Counted from the first letter of the stretch, positions 45,228-55,740 are shown. The stretch: 64,000 nt of DNA from Limnephilus marmoratus (GCA_917880885.1 OU862909.1:30190851-30254850); one strand, 5' to 3'. Made by a program: numbers and translations. Notes: generated by a model not told the origin, from the letters alone.

Positions 45228-46128
45228 GGGCTAGACTATTTCGGACCCATGACTATCACAGTTGGCAGACATCGAGAAAAACGCTACGCCGCAATCTTCA
45301 CTTGCTTCTCGATACACGCTGTCCACCTAGAACTCGTTTCTTCTCTAACCACCGATCCTGCTATTATGGCCATACAACGAATGACAGCGCGAAGGGGACA
45401 GCCCGTAACTATGTACTCAGACAACGGGACTAATTTCCATGGGGCCGAAGCCGAGATGAGAAATGCCTTGAAATTACTAAGTCAAGACGTTAAAATGCTT
45501 GATGCCCTGACCACTCAGGGCATCGAATGGAGATTATACCACCAATGACGCCGCACATGGGAGGAGTATGGGAAAGACTGATACGCTCGGTGAAACGAGC
45601 ACCTAAAGAGGAAATTCTCCTGACTACCCTAATCGAAGCATTCGTAGTGAACAACAGACCACTCACCCATATATCAATGGATCCTCGCGATGAAGAACCT
45701 CTAACACCTAACCATTTTCTTCTGGGGTCGGCCGGAAAACGCTCTCTCTTGTCCATGTACGAAAAAGGGGACGAAGAAATATGTCTCCGCCGACAATGGC
45801 CTGTCGGCCAACGACTGGCAGACATGTTTTGGTGACGATGGCTTCGAGAATACCTTCCCACCTTAGCGGCCCGACAAAATGGCACCACCCTGTCACACCC
45901 ATAAAAAAGGATAACTTGGTGATCATCATGGATCCTGCACTACCTCGAAATCATTGGCCTCGCGGCCGCGTCATCGAAGAGATAACCGCAGCTGACGGAC
46001 AAGTTAGAACCGCTCGAATCCAGACTAGTTCCGAGGTGTACCTAGAACCAGCCGTTAAAATCGCCGTCATCTTACCAGCTCCTACACCTGCTGAGTCATC
46101 TCCCCCTCCTCTTCACAAGGACACATAA
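45228..46128 (+). pseudogene. BEL/Pao integrase, frameshifted
   Basis: Three frames in series. 45228-45545 holds GLDYFGPMTITVGRHREKRY (first catalytic Asp) and MYSDNGTNFHG (second Asp). The frame shifts at about 45530 to 45527-45835, with PPMTPHMGGVWERLIRSVKR (Glu of the DDE triad), NNRPLTHISMDP and LTPNHFLLGS. A TGA follows at about 45833, and 45850-46128 holds the C-terminal DPALPRNHWPRGRVIEE segment. The region between the Glu and NNRPLTH is shorter than usual. The integrase normally inserts the cDNA. Here it cannot be made as one chain. Confidence 0.85.
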
Positions 46129-46196
46129 CAAACCAAGATATCTACATCAAGAATGCGTCCGACGAACTAGCTAGGTGCAATCAAACAGATTACACC

Positions 46197-46204
46197 GGGA
46201 GGAG
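46197..46204 (+). promoter_or_regulatory. Polypurine tract
   Basis: GGGAGGAG abuts the 3' LTR start at 46205, the expected plus-strand priming site. Confidence 0.75.
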
Positions 46205-46779
46205 TGTAACAGACGTCTTGATGTATTGGATTTTTTGTTTACGTGAAACTCGCAGGGAAGAATAAAATGACATAATCAAGTCAATTCTTGCGAAATATTA
46301 CATGTTCAAACTAGCTTATTATTCAACGAAACTTGCATCTACGGTCATCGAGGTAAACAACAGGTGTGAAAATGACGTCAACCCATGCAAGAAAAAATAA
46401 GTCGTGTCAAAACAAGTTTGTTTACGTGAAAATCGCAGCTATCGGCCGCACGTGTCCCCTTGAAAATATTGCCTATTCAGGGAAGAGTAAAACAATATAA
46501 TCAAGTCAATTCTTGCGAAATGTTACATGTTAAAACTAGCTTGTTGTGCAACTTGCACCTGCGGTCATCGAGGTAAACAACAGGTGGCGAAATGAATAAC
46601 ATGTTTACGTTTTCCTTTAACTAAAATTAGTATAAAAACCGTCTGAAAAATAAATATTGATTATTATCAAAGGAACTTCTGAGTTGTTATTATCTCCCGA
46701 AACCGAAGTGGTGACGATCGGAGTCCAGCGCCCCTATTGTTTACAGTATTTGTATGGAACAGAAAAGTGGTCTCATACA
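46205..46779 (+). repeat. 3' LTR of BEL/Pao element
   Basis: Same 575-bp length as the 5' LTR at a constant offset of 6,093. The only mismatch I noted is T/G at 40271 versus 46364 (AACATGTG versus AACAGGTG). Confidence 0.92.
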
Positions 46780-46819
46780 GTTTTAATCGAGTTGTTTTCG
46801 TTTTTTTTAATGATTTGAA

Positions 46820-47010
46820 ATTTAACCCTTATTCCAACTTTTGATCGAGCTGAAATTTGGCAGATGGACTCGTTGCAGATGACAGTGCATTCTTTCAATC
46901 ACACGCATTTATCTGAAATTAGATGAAATGATGGTACAAGTGGGTCGTACCGTTAGATGCCTGGGATCATAGCGTAAAGTCGAAAGTATTTCACTACATA
47001 ATAAAAAATA
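46820..47010. repeat. ~220-bp direct repeat, unit 1
   Basis: Shares with 47405-47640 the order AATTTAACCC, GATCGA, GGCAGATNGACTCGTTG, GATGACA, ATTNGATGAAATGATGG, GTNGTACC and AANGTCGAAA. The two units are about 585 bp apart. No coding. Confidence 0.55.
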
Positions 47011-47404
47011 AATGTATTGTTGTAAAAAAAAACTTTGTCGTTACAATTTGAAACGTGTATTCAGGATTTTATAAGTAAAAATCCGAATTCTTATTCCACA
47101 GTGATTTATCCGATATCGGTAATTTTCGGATTATAAATCCTAGGCTAGACTCCTCCATTCACGATCTACCACGGTTCAATGAATTCGATAGCCTTTAGGT
47201 AGGTACGGTGGTTTGTTGTTTGCTACGCGGTCGGGTGATTAAGTCGTTATTTGCGTGAACGCGAGCGCAAATAGCGCTAGTAAATAGATGCATTAAAAGT
47301 GAAGTAACTTTCTATTTTCTGAGGAAAGAGCTCTCGAATTGAATGATAATAATTGAAATATTTGTCATTTTTGTCGGTTACTTTTAAATACACCTATTTA
47401 TCTT

Positions 47405-47640
47405 GGAAGTGGAATTTAACCCACATACCGACATCGGATCGATTAGGAATTCGGCAGATAGACTCGTTGTTGATGACAATACATTGTATAAACTTTTCGT
47501 GACGTTCACGCACACACACGCATGTTTTTGAAATTGGATGAAATGATGGCGCGACTTGGTTGTACCTTTCGAAGCGTAGGAGCGTGGCGGAATGTCGAAA
47601 TTATGACACTACGTTATAAAAAATACATAATTATATTTTT
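47405..47640. repeat. ~220-bp direct repeat, unit 2
   Basis: Diverged copy of 46820-47010, with an extra CACACACACGCATG stretch. Origin unknown. Confidence 0.55.
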
Positions 47641-47737
47641 TTTTAACTTTTGTTTTTTACAGGTGAATTTGTTTTATTATTATGACAGGTGCTTTTTTAT
47701 GTGAATACCTAAATGTTACAATTTGGAATAGGTAGCG

Positions 47738-47885
47738 TTGTCCTAAGAACCATTTATTGGATAACCAACACCTCTGCCATAGACCAACCCTAGTCGTTCT
47801 ACTCGTTTGGTAACTTAGGATTGGTTCGAGGGTAGGGTCATGGATGAGGTTTGTACAAGTCTTCGCTGCGGTTGTCCTGGACACA
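47738..47885 (+). mobile_element. TACATTAG repeat, copy 8, 5' part
   Basis: Short-form plus-strand copy: ATTTATTGGATAACCAACAC, TGAGGTTTGTACAAGTCTTC, TTGTCCTGGACACA, where it is interrupted by the LINE at 47886. Confidence 0.7.
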
Positions 47886-48582
47886 TTTTTTTATTTTTTA
47901 TTTATTTCAAGATTTTTTTGTTTACATATTACAATTGGTTACATATGGTAGGTTATAAAATATTTCACATTTTATTCTACTACTCCATAAGTTGAGCTCT
48001 AGGAGCTCGTGTTTATGGGAGGAATATTTACATGCAAAAAATAATAATGATGTTCCAATGAGTGTAAACAATTTTCAAAGAACTTATGAAATAAAATTTC
48101 AACATTATTTTAGATAGGTACACAATTTAGAAAAAAAAATAGTTCTAGAAGGACAATAACAATACAATTTTTTTTTTAAATATTAAAATACATTAAGGGT
48201 ACAATTCATTAAGGGTACAATATATCATTATCCAATTTCAGAGACTTAATTTTTTTTTTAAATAATTCATATTTCAGCGTTTCTGTTATACCTACTAATT
48301 TTGTTTTTGGATAATAATATATTGTACCATCTTACACCTAAATACAAATAATGGTGCTGAGCCGTGGTCATTCTAAGCATAGGGATGGCTATTAAGCCAT
48401 TAGTTTAATCTATTGCTTATGCTATCTGAGGGATGAATTTTTTGAATAAAATATTCTTTATAAATTTGATATAAGGCGTTTCTCTTATACAATTCTGTGA
48501 TAGATGGTACATTAAATTCCCGAAATATCTCTATAGTAGGGAAGTCGTATGGTTTTCTAAGGATTATTTTTATATGATATAA
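47886..48582 (-). pseudogene. LINE, 5'-truncated, inserted in a TACATTAG copy
   Basis: Minus strand from 48582. The ORF2 C terminus reads KIILRKPYDFPTIEIFREFN, then VPSITELYKRNALYQIYKEY, a stop and frame change, then IPMLRMTTAQHHYLYLGVRW with YNILLSKNK (to about 48230). The 3' UTR contains a hairpin near 47990-48020 (GAGCTCCTAGAGCTC) and ends in AAATAAATAAAAAATAAAAA at 47886. Typical Jockey/I-type C-terminal region and tail. Its two boundaries fall exactly inside the TACATTAG consensus. Confidence 0.65.
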
Positions 48583-48690
48583 TTGAACCCCAGATTCCTA
48601 TCCACCCGTAAACCTTTTTCCTTCCTAGAACGTTCTCTCCTTTCTTTCCTTAAAAAGACCCTCCACACAGCATCCCCGAATATGACGTAA
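48583..48690 (+). mobile_element. TACATTAG repeat, copy 8, 3' part
   Basis: Resumes with TGAACCCCAGATTCCTATCC, then CTTCCTAGAACGTTCTCTCC, CCTTAAAAAGACCCTCCACA and CAGCATCCCCGAATATGACG. It continues directly the part ending at 47885. The final hairpin and A-tail are missing. Confidence 0.7.
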
Positions 48691-48699
48691 TCGTATTTG

Positions 48700-49500
48700 A
48701 TTTGGTTTACCCTTACCCTATTTTTATTTAAGCAACGTGATTTATTTTTTATTTTGTTTAAAAGCGATTTAATTAGAAAATCGGTTATGTTAGATAACTT
48801 TCCGTTAAATCTATTATTTATTTAGTGATTGTTGGAGGTGTTTAATGTGCTTGCTTTCTTTAAATATATAAAAAAATAAACACCAAAACAAAAGATGAAT
48901 TTTGTTTTGTTTTCAATAAATGATGTTTCTGTTTTGATAAAAATGGCATGAAAGTAATACTGGAATAAATTTTTCCTTGAAACAATATTGTTTTTAGCCA
49001 AAATTGGTCTCAATAAATCGGGATTAGATGAATTAAATGTCATAGGACAGCAGGGGGACCGAGAAACTGTCAGGCTCAAGGGACGACATACTTGTCCAGT
49101 GATCCATTGTTAGAGGAAGCATCTGTCTAAAATATGTTGACAGTTCCAAATTGTATAACAACATTGTGATGCGTACGCGGGCCATTTTGTTACGAAGGAA
49201 AAATAAACATATTTTCCCAAATTTAGTAAAGTCACTTCGTAAAAATAAAGGTCATCAGTGAATAATATTGTTTTATTTGTGGTCAAGTCATCAAGTCCTC
49301 AAACTTCAAGTGCCTCAAATTACTTTAACTGTAATATTGCTGCTATCTGTATTATCAAGTTGTCATTTCGATACTAAGAGTGAGAACTAAATTATTTTTG
49401 GTCTGTAGTAAAAATCTAATGTTTAATTTCAAGATTTATGGATTATTATTTCTAAAAGGTCAATGAGTTTTAAAGGGTCAGAATGAGTTTTTTTGAACTC
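48700..49500. other. Intergenic, no gene recognised
   Basis: AT-rich sequence with no supported feature. Confidence 0.45.
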
Positions 49501-49502
49501 AT

Positions 49503-50223
49503 TGAGTGCTTTTATTATTACCGTGACGATCTACGATTACAGTACCGTGACGACAAAAAAAAAGGCAATAAACATACGTTGCTTATCATAATAATGCTGC
49601 AGCTCTTTCAACAGATGACATACACAATGTTAGTACATCTGTTTCCTCCAAAGGAAAAAAAGTAATCATTTTCTTGCATCTCTCAAACACTGCATCGTGA
49701 CGTCTCTGTAGACCCCCACAATACCTACTACTAGCCGTGACGATAATTTTGAAAGTATGGAAAATAGTTACAAGGATAATATTGAAGAGTGGGTGAATTC
49801 CAAAAATTCAAAACGTCAAAAAAATGTCAATGCGCTGATGGTTTTGCTTTTGTTTATAGATACCTAATGCTGCAGCTCTTTCTTGCACACTAAATAAAAA
49901 ATAGTAAAAAATGAGACAAACGGTGAACGTATGTCTGCACCCCCCAAAGGAAACATACAATCATTATCATCCATCTCCCTCACACGTGTAAAGAAAATGA
50001 AATGCATTTCTCGTCGCCCGCCATAGCTGAGCCATAATATGATGTGTCTGTTTCCTTCGAAGGAAAAAAGTAGTATTTTGGAGGAAACAGTCACACGTAT
50101 TTAGTGTGTCTCATATTTTGTCTCACCATTATTTAATGTGTAAGAAAGAGCTGCAGCATTATTGCGATACGGAACGCATGTTTATTGCCTTTTTGGGTCG
50201 TCACGGTAATAATAAAAGCGCTC
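49503..50223. mobile_element. Long-TIR MITE family (ACCGTGACG), copy 3
   Basis: The best-preserved ends of the family: left GAGTGCTTTTATTATTACCG with TGACGA, right (reversed) GAGCGCTTTTATTATTACCG with TGACGA. GGCAATAAACATACGTTGC and TGCTGCAGCTCTTTC are inverted near the right end. A third, internal TGCTGCAGCTCTTTCTTGCA at about 49868 suggests that the element itself arose by internal duplication. No transposase. Confidence 0.78.
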
Positions 50224-50556
50224 ATTAAACTACATAAAATTCCTCACAAATTACATTACAAATCATCGAGCTACCGAAGCAACCCGTAGTGAAAAGCCAG
50301 TGTAGTTATATCATTTGAAAATTCTATTTCAAGCCTGTTCCGCAAAATGCCTCCAGTTTTATTTTTCACAACGAACGTGTTACTTGCACGAAAAACGAAA
50401 TAATTATATACCGGGTCGGAGAATTTTGCTCCCTTGAACAACAACCTTAAAAAATAAACGTAATGGTTAAGCGAGCGGATAACTATTTATTTATTTAGCT
50501 CAGTACACTTTGCGTGGGTTAGTTCAACCTACGAATTGAAAATAGTTTTTCCGGAG

Positions 50557-50790
50557 ATCAGAAAACCTTCCAGAATATATTCAAGAGTCTTAGATATTCG
50601 CAGTGTCGTGATCGCCCTGGTGAGGAAACACCATTCAGAGTCGAAACGTGGCTTTAAATTAGTTTAGCTATTTTTAGTGACTACCAAAGTGAATCTTTTC
50701 AATCAACCTCTCTCCTTCCACCATTTCCGATCTTTCATTCTTCAAAAATGGGAATGTCAGATTACCATTGGCTCCTGTGGTCAACTTGTG
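50557..50790 (+). mobile_element. SINE-related sequence
   Basis: Contains CAGTGTCGTGATCGCCCTGG, ACACCATTCAGAGTCGAAAC and GTGGCTTTAAATTAG, a diverged form of the tRNA-SINE body. Then a pyrimidine-rich CTCTCTCCTTCCACC stretch. A shorter relative lies at 51428-51550. Confidence 0.5.
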
Positions 50791-51427
50791 ACGTTTGTGA
50801 CACGGAGGGTGCCACTGAAACGTATTTAATGCGAAAGATGCTAAGAGATGCTAAGATTATTGTTAATCAATGTATATGTGTATGTGTAATAATGAAGGTA
50901 AATTAAACCAGAGCATGAGACCAAATGAAACTCTCAACTTTAAACAATATTTATTTAATTACAAAACATGTATATTGTATTATTCTAATTAAGTGAGATC
51001 AATCTGCGGGGCGTGCCTACTCTCGAAGAGACTAGGTATTGTAATATAAGTTATGACACGTGTGTTATAAATAAAAGGAATGAAAGCAGTTAAATTAGAT
51101 TATGAGCGCCATCCTAATTTTAAAGATGAACTAGGAAAACTACCAGCTAAGTATCATAGATAAACCATTGCAAAATAAATAAATAAGTTAAGACTACATT
51201 ACGAAAGGTGACCGTGAATCCGTAAGCGAAGTCCATTGTTGTATGTGAGATTTCCGTGACCGGTTCCCAGCCGTCCTGAAGCGTGTTGGAAGTACCGCCG
51301 CTGCTCGTTCCCAGATTGTAACTGACTCTTGAATATGTTTGCCATCGCCGCGTCAGCCGGCAAGGTCACGTGGTTGTATGATTAGGGTTGTGCAGCCTCG
51401 CTAGTGATGTTGATAAGGCGATCGCAC

Positions 51428-51550
51428 TGCTATGAACTGGAGTTCAGAAAACCTTCCAAAGTCTTAGATATTATCAGTATCGTGATCGCCCTGGTGAGGG
51501 AATACCATTCAGAGTCAAAACGTGACTTTAAATTAGTTTTTTTTTTATTT
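51428..51550 (+). mobile_element. SINE-related sequence, short
   Basis: Shares AGAAAACCTTCC, AGTCTTAGATATT, CAGTATCGTGATCGCCCTGG and AACGTGACTTTAAATTAG with 50557-50790. It ends in a T/A-rich run. Confidence 0.5.
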
Positions 51551-51844
51551 TCATGTAAAAATAATAAATAAAATATTCCCAAAGTTTAATAATTTTATTT
51601 TTAATTGCATTCGGAAAGTTTGGTTTCATAACAGTGTAGATACATTTTATTAATTTAGTGGATATGAATATAAAGCGTGGTGTTTTCTCTTTCTAACACC
51701 GTTTGGATCACATTTATAAATATGATAGTAAGGGAGACCTATAAGAGTTGTTCCGAAAAGCGAAACAAATAGGCAATTAAGAAACAATTAGCCTAAAGGA
51801 GTATATTACTGTATGAATAATTAGTAATATTTTTTTAATCTCTC

Positions 51845-52462
51845 TCTCTGGTTTCAATCCTGGGATTGGTTTGCAGCAATTTCCTCCATTCGTCTCTTCC
51901 ACTCTTCCCTGTCTTGGGCGGCTCTTTTAAAATCTGCATATGATGAGCAGCGCACGTCCAGCAGGTCCTCCAGGTACTCTCAGCGTGGGCGTCCCCTAGA
52001 GTTTGTTCCCTCGGTCATACCCTCTATTGTGGCATGCAAGAGGCCTTCTTGTCGTACTACATGGCCGATCCATCTAGCACGCCTTTCGGACAAGGTCCTG
52101 AGCAGGTGCCTTCCTCCTTCGATTTTTTGGAGAACCTCCTCATTTGTAATATGGTCTCTCCAAGAAACTCCTGATAGTCTTCTATGGGACCACATCTCAA
52201 AAGCCTATAGTCTCCGTTTATCTCTTTCGAATAGGCACCATGTTTCGCAGCCGTACATCAAGATACTCCATACATGGGTCTTGATGAGGAGTATTCTCAG
52301 TTTTAGGTCTATATTAATCGATTCTATTATTTTCGACCTTTTATTGAATGCAAGCCTAGCATGGTGTATACGGCTGTCGACCTCGCTCTTAGACCGACCG
52401 TCCCATGTTATTTTGCTCCCGAGGTAGACAAACTCCTTGGTGATCTTTAGTGGAACTCCTGA
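51845..52462 (-). pseudogene. LINE ORF2, post-catalytic C-terminal region
   Basis: On the minus strand from 52462 the protein reads KEFVYLGSKITWDGRSKSEV, IKTHVWSILMYGCETWCLFE, a stop at about 52200, MWSHRRLSGVSWRDHITNEE, RRARWIGHVVRQEG, GRPR, a stop, and EYLEDLLDVRCSSYADFKRA. This order (YLGS, IxxxxxxxLxYGCETW, W.D.ITNEEVL, RRxxxxGHxxR, GRxR) is typical of RTE/L1-like LINE C termini. At least two in-frame stops. The catalytic domain is missing. Confidence 0.75.
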
Positions 52463-52498
52463 ATACTTTCATCATTTTTAATTAAAAATATTTTTTGT

Positions 52499-52737
52499 TA
52501 TATGAATACCTCACAAGAGTCTCAGCTGCTCCCGTCTGGAGCCAGTGAGACTATGGCAAACCCAATTGGGTAATGTTATGAAGGTAGTAGGGAGGGAAAG
52601 GAGATGGGCAAGAGGAAGGAGGGAAAGTACCTGGCTATTCAGATCTGGTTACCAAACACGGCTAACGCCATTTCAAGCAACGTTTCAATTCTGAATGGTG
52701 GTCTTACACCAGAGAGTATCTTCCACTCTGAAATAAA
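52499..52737 (-). mobile_element. tRNA-SINE copy, body only
   Basis: Minus-strand member of the 9758 family: GCTGCTCCCGTCTGGAGCCA, CTATGGCAAACCCAATTGGG, TATTCAGATCTGGTTACCAA, ATTCTGAATGGTGGTCTTAC. It ends before the tRNA head. Confidence 0.72.
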
Positions 52738-52739
52738 TT

Positions 52740-53240
52740 AACTGACCAAATCAAGTAAATTAATACATTTTCATGTTAAAAATGAAGAACAAGGATTCTT
52801 TAATAAATAGCTATGAAAAATCCAATCTAAATCGTTGGACACGTCAAAAAAGCAATGTTTGGCGAAAATTCCCTAAAACTGTTTCAGATTCAAGTCAATA
52901 TTTGCAAACACAAAGTCAAACAAAAAATTTAAAATAAACGAATAACTCCAAAATGAAATAAAACATTAATTGTGTATGAACAACGCCTGCCGAATTCGCT
53001 TAAGCTGTGATTTAGAGCAAATGACACGGACGTTGGAAATAAAGGGGCTTTTAGGGGGGAAAGATCGAAAAATTGAAAATTCAACTGTAAATTGTGAACT
53101 AAATCAACCGCCGCCGCCGCCGGGTTCGCAGAAGTTCTCAGAGATTAAATCCCAGTAGTCTTGATAATGTGTTTTTTTAATACGAATATTATAAATGTAT
53201 TAGAGTAGACTAAAAGTATTAGAACAGAATTTTCAATTTA
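52740..53240. other. Intergenic, no gene recognised
   Basis: AT-rich with a short CCG run (53110-53123). The ORF 52970-53158 has no recognised product. Confidence 0.4.
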
Positions 53241-53244
53241 GGTA

Positions 53245-53537
53245 CTGCCGCCCCGGGAACCTTTATTGGATAACCAACACCTATGCCATAGGTCACCCCA
53301 AGTGGTTTGCTACGTTTAGTGATTTAGCAGGGTTGCTCGGGATCATGGGGTGAGGTTCGTCTAGGTCTTTGAGGCGGATGACCAGGACACACTGAACCCC
53401 AGATTCCTACCCATCCCTTATACTCTCCTCTCCTTCCTTTCCTTAAAAAAACCCTCAACACAGCATTCCCAAAGATGACATAAGCCCTCAGAGATTATTT
53501 TTTCATCAGGGCCTCCTGTATGGAGCTCATGTAAAAA
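53245..53537 (+). mobile_element. TACATTAG repeat, copy 9 (short form)
   Basis: Plus-strand copy running head to tail but lacking the ~170-bp middle section: GGCGGATGACCAGGACACAC joins the head directly to CTGAACCCCAGATTCC. It ends CCTCCTGTATGGAGCTCATG with TAAAAAAC. Short forms also occur at 47738/48583 and 54338. Confidence 0.75.
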
Positions 53538-53738
53538 ACAACCGTGAAAAATCACGGGATAGTATGAATTTTGAAAATAGCAACAAAAATAATTTTCTGT
53601 TCAAAAATATTGTATTGTTGGAAGGTACTTTATTGCGTTTCTGAATTCTTTACGCAGTCACCTCCAATTTAGAAAATGACACGTAAATTTGAAGCAACTC
53701 CGATTTCATTAACTGAGTACTTCGCACAATCTGTGTTT

Positions 53739-53900
53739 TTTTTTTATTTTATTTTATTTTGCAGAAACAAACAGTACATAATTACACAGAAGAAAATAGT
53801 TACAAAGTTATAGAAGTTAATACAATAATTGGTACCAATGACATGTCGCTGTTATATTTATATTTTTGTGTGATATACTCGTATTATGCATTTTACCTAA
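53739..53900 (-). repeat. Retroelement 3' UTR with A-rich tail
   Basis: The minus strand ends ...TTTCTGCAAAATAAAATAAA with ATAAAAAAAAAA. This looks like a polyadenylated retroelement end. No coding remnant is attached. Confidence 0.4.
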
Positions 53901-53933
53901 ATTAAGTTAATTAGTATATTATGGAAGGAGAGA

Positions 53934-54003
53934 GGTGTGTGTGTGTGTAGTTGTGGGTGTATGTATGTGTGCGTGTGTGTATGGATGTGTGTGTTATGTG
54001 TGC
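53934..54003. repeat. (GT)n-rich microsatellite
   Basis: Runs of GTGTGTGT interspersed with GTATGTAT and GGATGTGT. Confidence 0.85.
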
Positions 54004-54182
54004 GAATTCAGTGTGCTAGAATTTTTTTTATTAAAAAGAGGGAGAGAATCCAAAAATATATTGGTATTTGTGCTTGTTTGATATTGTGGAATGGGGGAGT
54101 TGGCTGCAGCGTTTGTTTTATTACTAGTTGTGTAAAAAAGGTTGGTGTGGCGAGATCTTTTAAATGCATATATTAATAGTAG

Positions 54183-54325
54183 TAAAGAGACCATTTGGCC
54201 TCTCCTGCAGAATTCTCTCAACCCCTCGCCTTGCACCGCAGTGGGAGCGATGAACCCCCAGATTCCTATCCACACCTCATACCTTTTTCCTTCCCAGAAT
54301 ATTCTCTCCATCCTCTACTTTAAAA
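54183..54325 (+). mobile_element. TACATTAG repeat, copy 10 (internal fragment)
   Basis: Middle section only: GGCCTCTCCTGCAGAATTCT, CTTGCACCGCAGTGGGAGCG, AACCCCCAGATTCCTATCC. It is followed at once by copy 11. Confidence 0.7.
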
Positions 54326-54337
54326 GAACATTCATTT

Positions 54338-54655
54338 GGGAGGCGGGAACGAGTACCGCCGCCCCGGGAATCTTTATTGGATAACCAACACCTCTGCCAC
54401 AGGTCACCCCAAGTGGTTCGCTACGTTTGGTAATTTAGCAGGAGAGCGTGGGTTCATGGGGTGAGGTTTGTCTAGATCTTGGAGGCGGATGACCAGGACA
54501 CACTTAACCCCAGATTCCCACCCACCCCTTAAACCCTTTTCCTTCCCAGAACTCTCCTCTCCTTCCTTTCCTTAAATAACCCTCCACACAGCATCCCCAA
54601 AGATGACATAGGCCCCGAGGGAAAATATTTTTCTTAGGGCCTCCGGTGCCGATAT
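54338..54655 (+). mobile_element. TACATTAG repeat, copy 11 (short form)
   Basis: Begins GGGAGGCGGGAACGAGTACC with GCCGCCCCGGGAA and continues GGATAACCAACACCTCTGCC, GGCGGATGACCAGGACACAC, CCCTCCACACAGCATCCCCA and the inner hairpin (GGCCCCGAGG...CCTTAGGGCCTCC-like). It ends near GATATTGTAAAAGAAAAAAA. Confidence 0.75.
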
Positions 54656-54669
54656 TGTAAAAGAAAAAA

Positions 54670-55440
54670 ATATTTAATGTGCTTAATAATGAATCACTTC
54701 CATTGTAAGCGGCGAACTGTTTTGATAACGTAGGTAATATAAATAAAAAAAGCAATATTTAAAAAAATACATACTATCAATTGCAAAAATGCTTGTATTT
54801 ATTTATAAAGGAAGTCCGATAATCGCTGAATACAAAACACTCCAAACCCAAGAAAACTAAAGTCTATTCATTCGATATCATATCTCGAGACCAACGGTCA
54901 CGTAATCTTTCAATTACCGATGTATTTCTCTTCGTTGGGTAATCATTTATGTCCGTGGGGTAATTAAGAAGTTATCTAGCATTTCTAGATGATCAGTGGG
55001 ATACATTGGAAGTTATTGGAAAATTAATAAACATTGCTGTATTTATTCAAGGAGCACGGATATAACAGTACGAGTCTTACGATATTCGTCCAAGTACACA
55101 ATCCTAATAATTTTTGTACGCTCAAAACTCACATTTTAATAATTTCCGGCGAATCCGTAACTATAATAACTTTTTTTATTTCCATGCCGCACAAGAAATA
55201 CGAGTTATTTATTTATTAGATTAATAAAAATAGTACCTTGCCATTAATATATTTTACGTACAACGATTTCAAAACTATATAACCCGTTTTTCAACTATAA
55301 AGTTAGCGGTAAGCCCTAGATTTTATTTTTCTAGACGATGAATTAATAATTTCGGGAGGACAACATGAAGACACATTTTAAATATTTGTAGCACGTTCTT
55401 CAGAATTAATTAAAATGAACGCGGCAGAAAGGTCGAATCT
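54670..55440. other. Intergenic, no gene recognised
   Basis: AT-rich sequence between repeat copy 11 and the LINE at 55.4 kb. No supported feature. Confidence 0.4.
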
Positions 55441-55456
55441 CCAGGCCTGTTAGGGT

Positions 55457-55740
55457 GAATTCGACCGTGCCGCGGCGTATATTTGTTTACATGCTTTCTT
55501 CACTTACGTCATTAAGATTCCCATATTATTTATCTTCTTTTTCTTTTCTTTGATACGGCAAATTCGACAGTAGGTCCGTCCAGTGCACGGGTCGCGAATC
55601 GCAATTTGTATACACGGCTTCTTTACTTACGTCGTTAAGGTTCTGATTATATTTTAGGGTATATAGTCATCTTAACTAACTACCACATCGTTTTCCCTTT
55701 TGGTAGTACAAGGTCATAGTTTATATATATATATACTATA
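55457..55740 (+). promoter_or_regulatory. LINE 5' leader with two monomer-like repeats
   Basis: Two related blocks precede ORF1. The first has GAATTCGACCGTG, TTTGTTTACATGC, CTTCACTTACGTCATTAAG. The second has AAATTCGACAGTA, TTTGTATACACGG, CTTTACTTACGTCGTTAAG. The spacing is about 105-125 bp. Tandem 5' monomers act as internal promoters in several LINE families; this role is inferred here. The last bases before ORF1 are TATATATATATACTATA. Confidence 0.5.

Larger units (their letters stand above)
40112..46779 (+). mobile_element. BEL/Pao LTR retrotransposon, defective but recent
   Basis: A 6,668-bp element with two 575-bp LTRs (40112-40686 and 46205-46779) that begin TGTAACAG and end CATACA. 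It has a 5-bp target duplication GTTTT (40107-40111 and 46780-46784). Membership in BEL/Pao rests on the integrase (GLDYFGP, YSDNGTNF, GGVWERL, RPLTH, LTPNHFL, DPALPRNHWP). The LTRs differ by about one base as far as I can see, so insertion is recent. The body is grossly abnormal: no gag, protease or RT domain, a 2.7-kb Gln-rich tandem array, two further repeat blocks, and a frameshifted pol end. It must be mobilised in trans. Confidence 0.92.

Noticed and set aside
45092..45433. 113-codon ORF in the BEL/Pao 3' region
   Set aside because: Out of frame with the recognisable integrase motifs, which run in another frame over the same bases.
53937..54176. Cys/Val-rich ORF
   Set aside because: Translation of the GT microsatellite.
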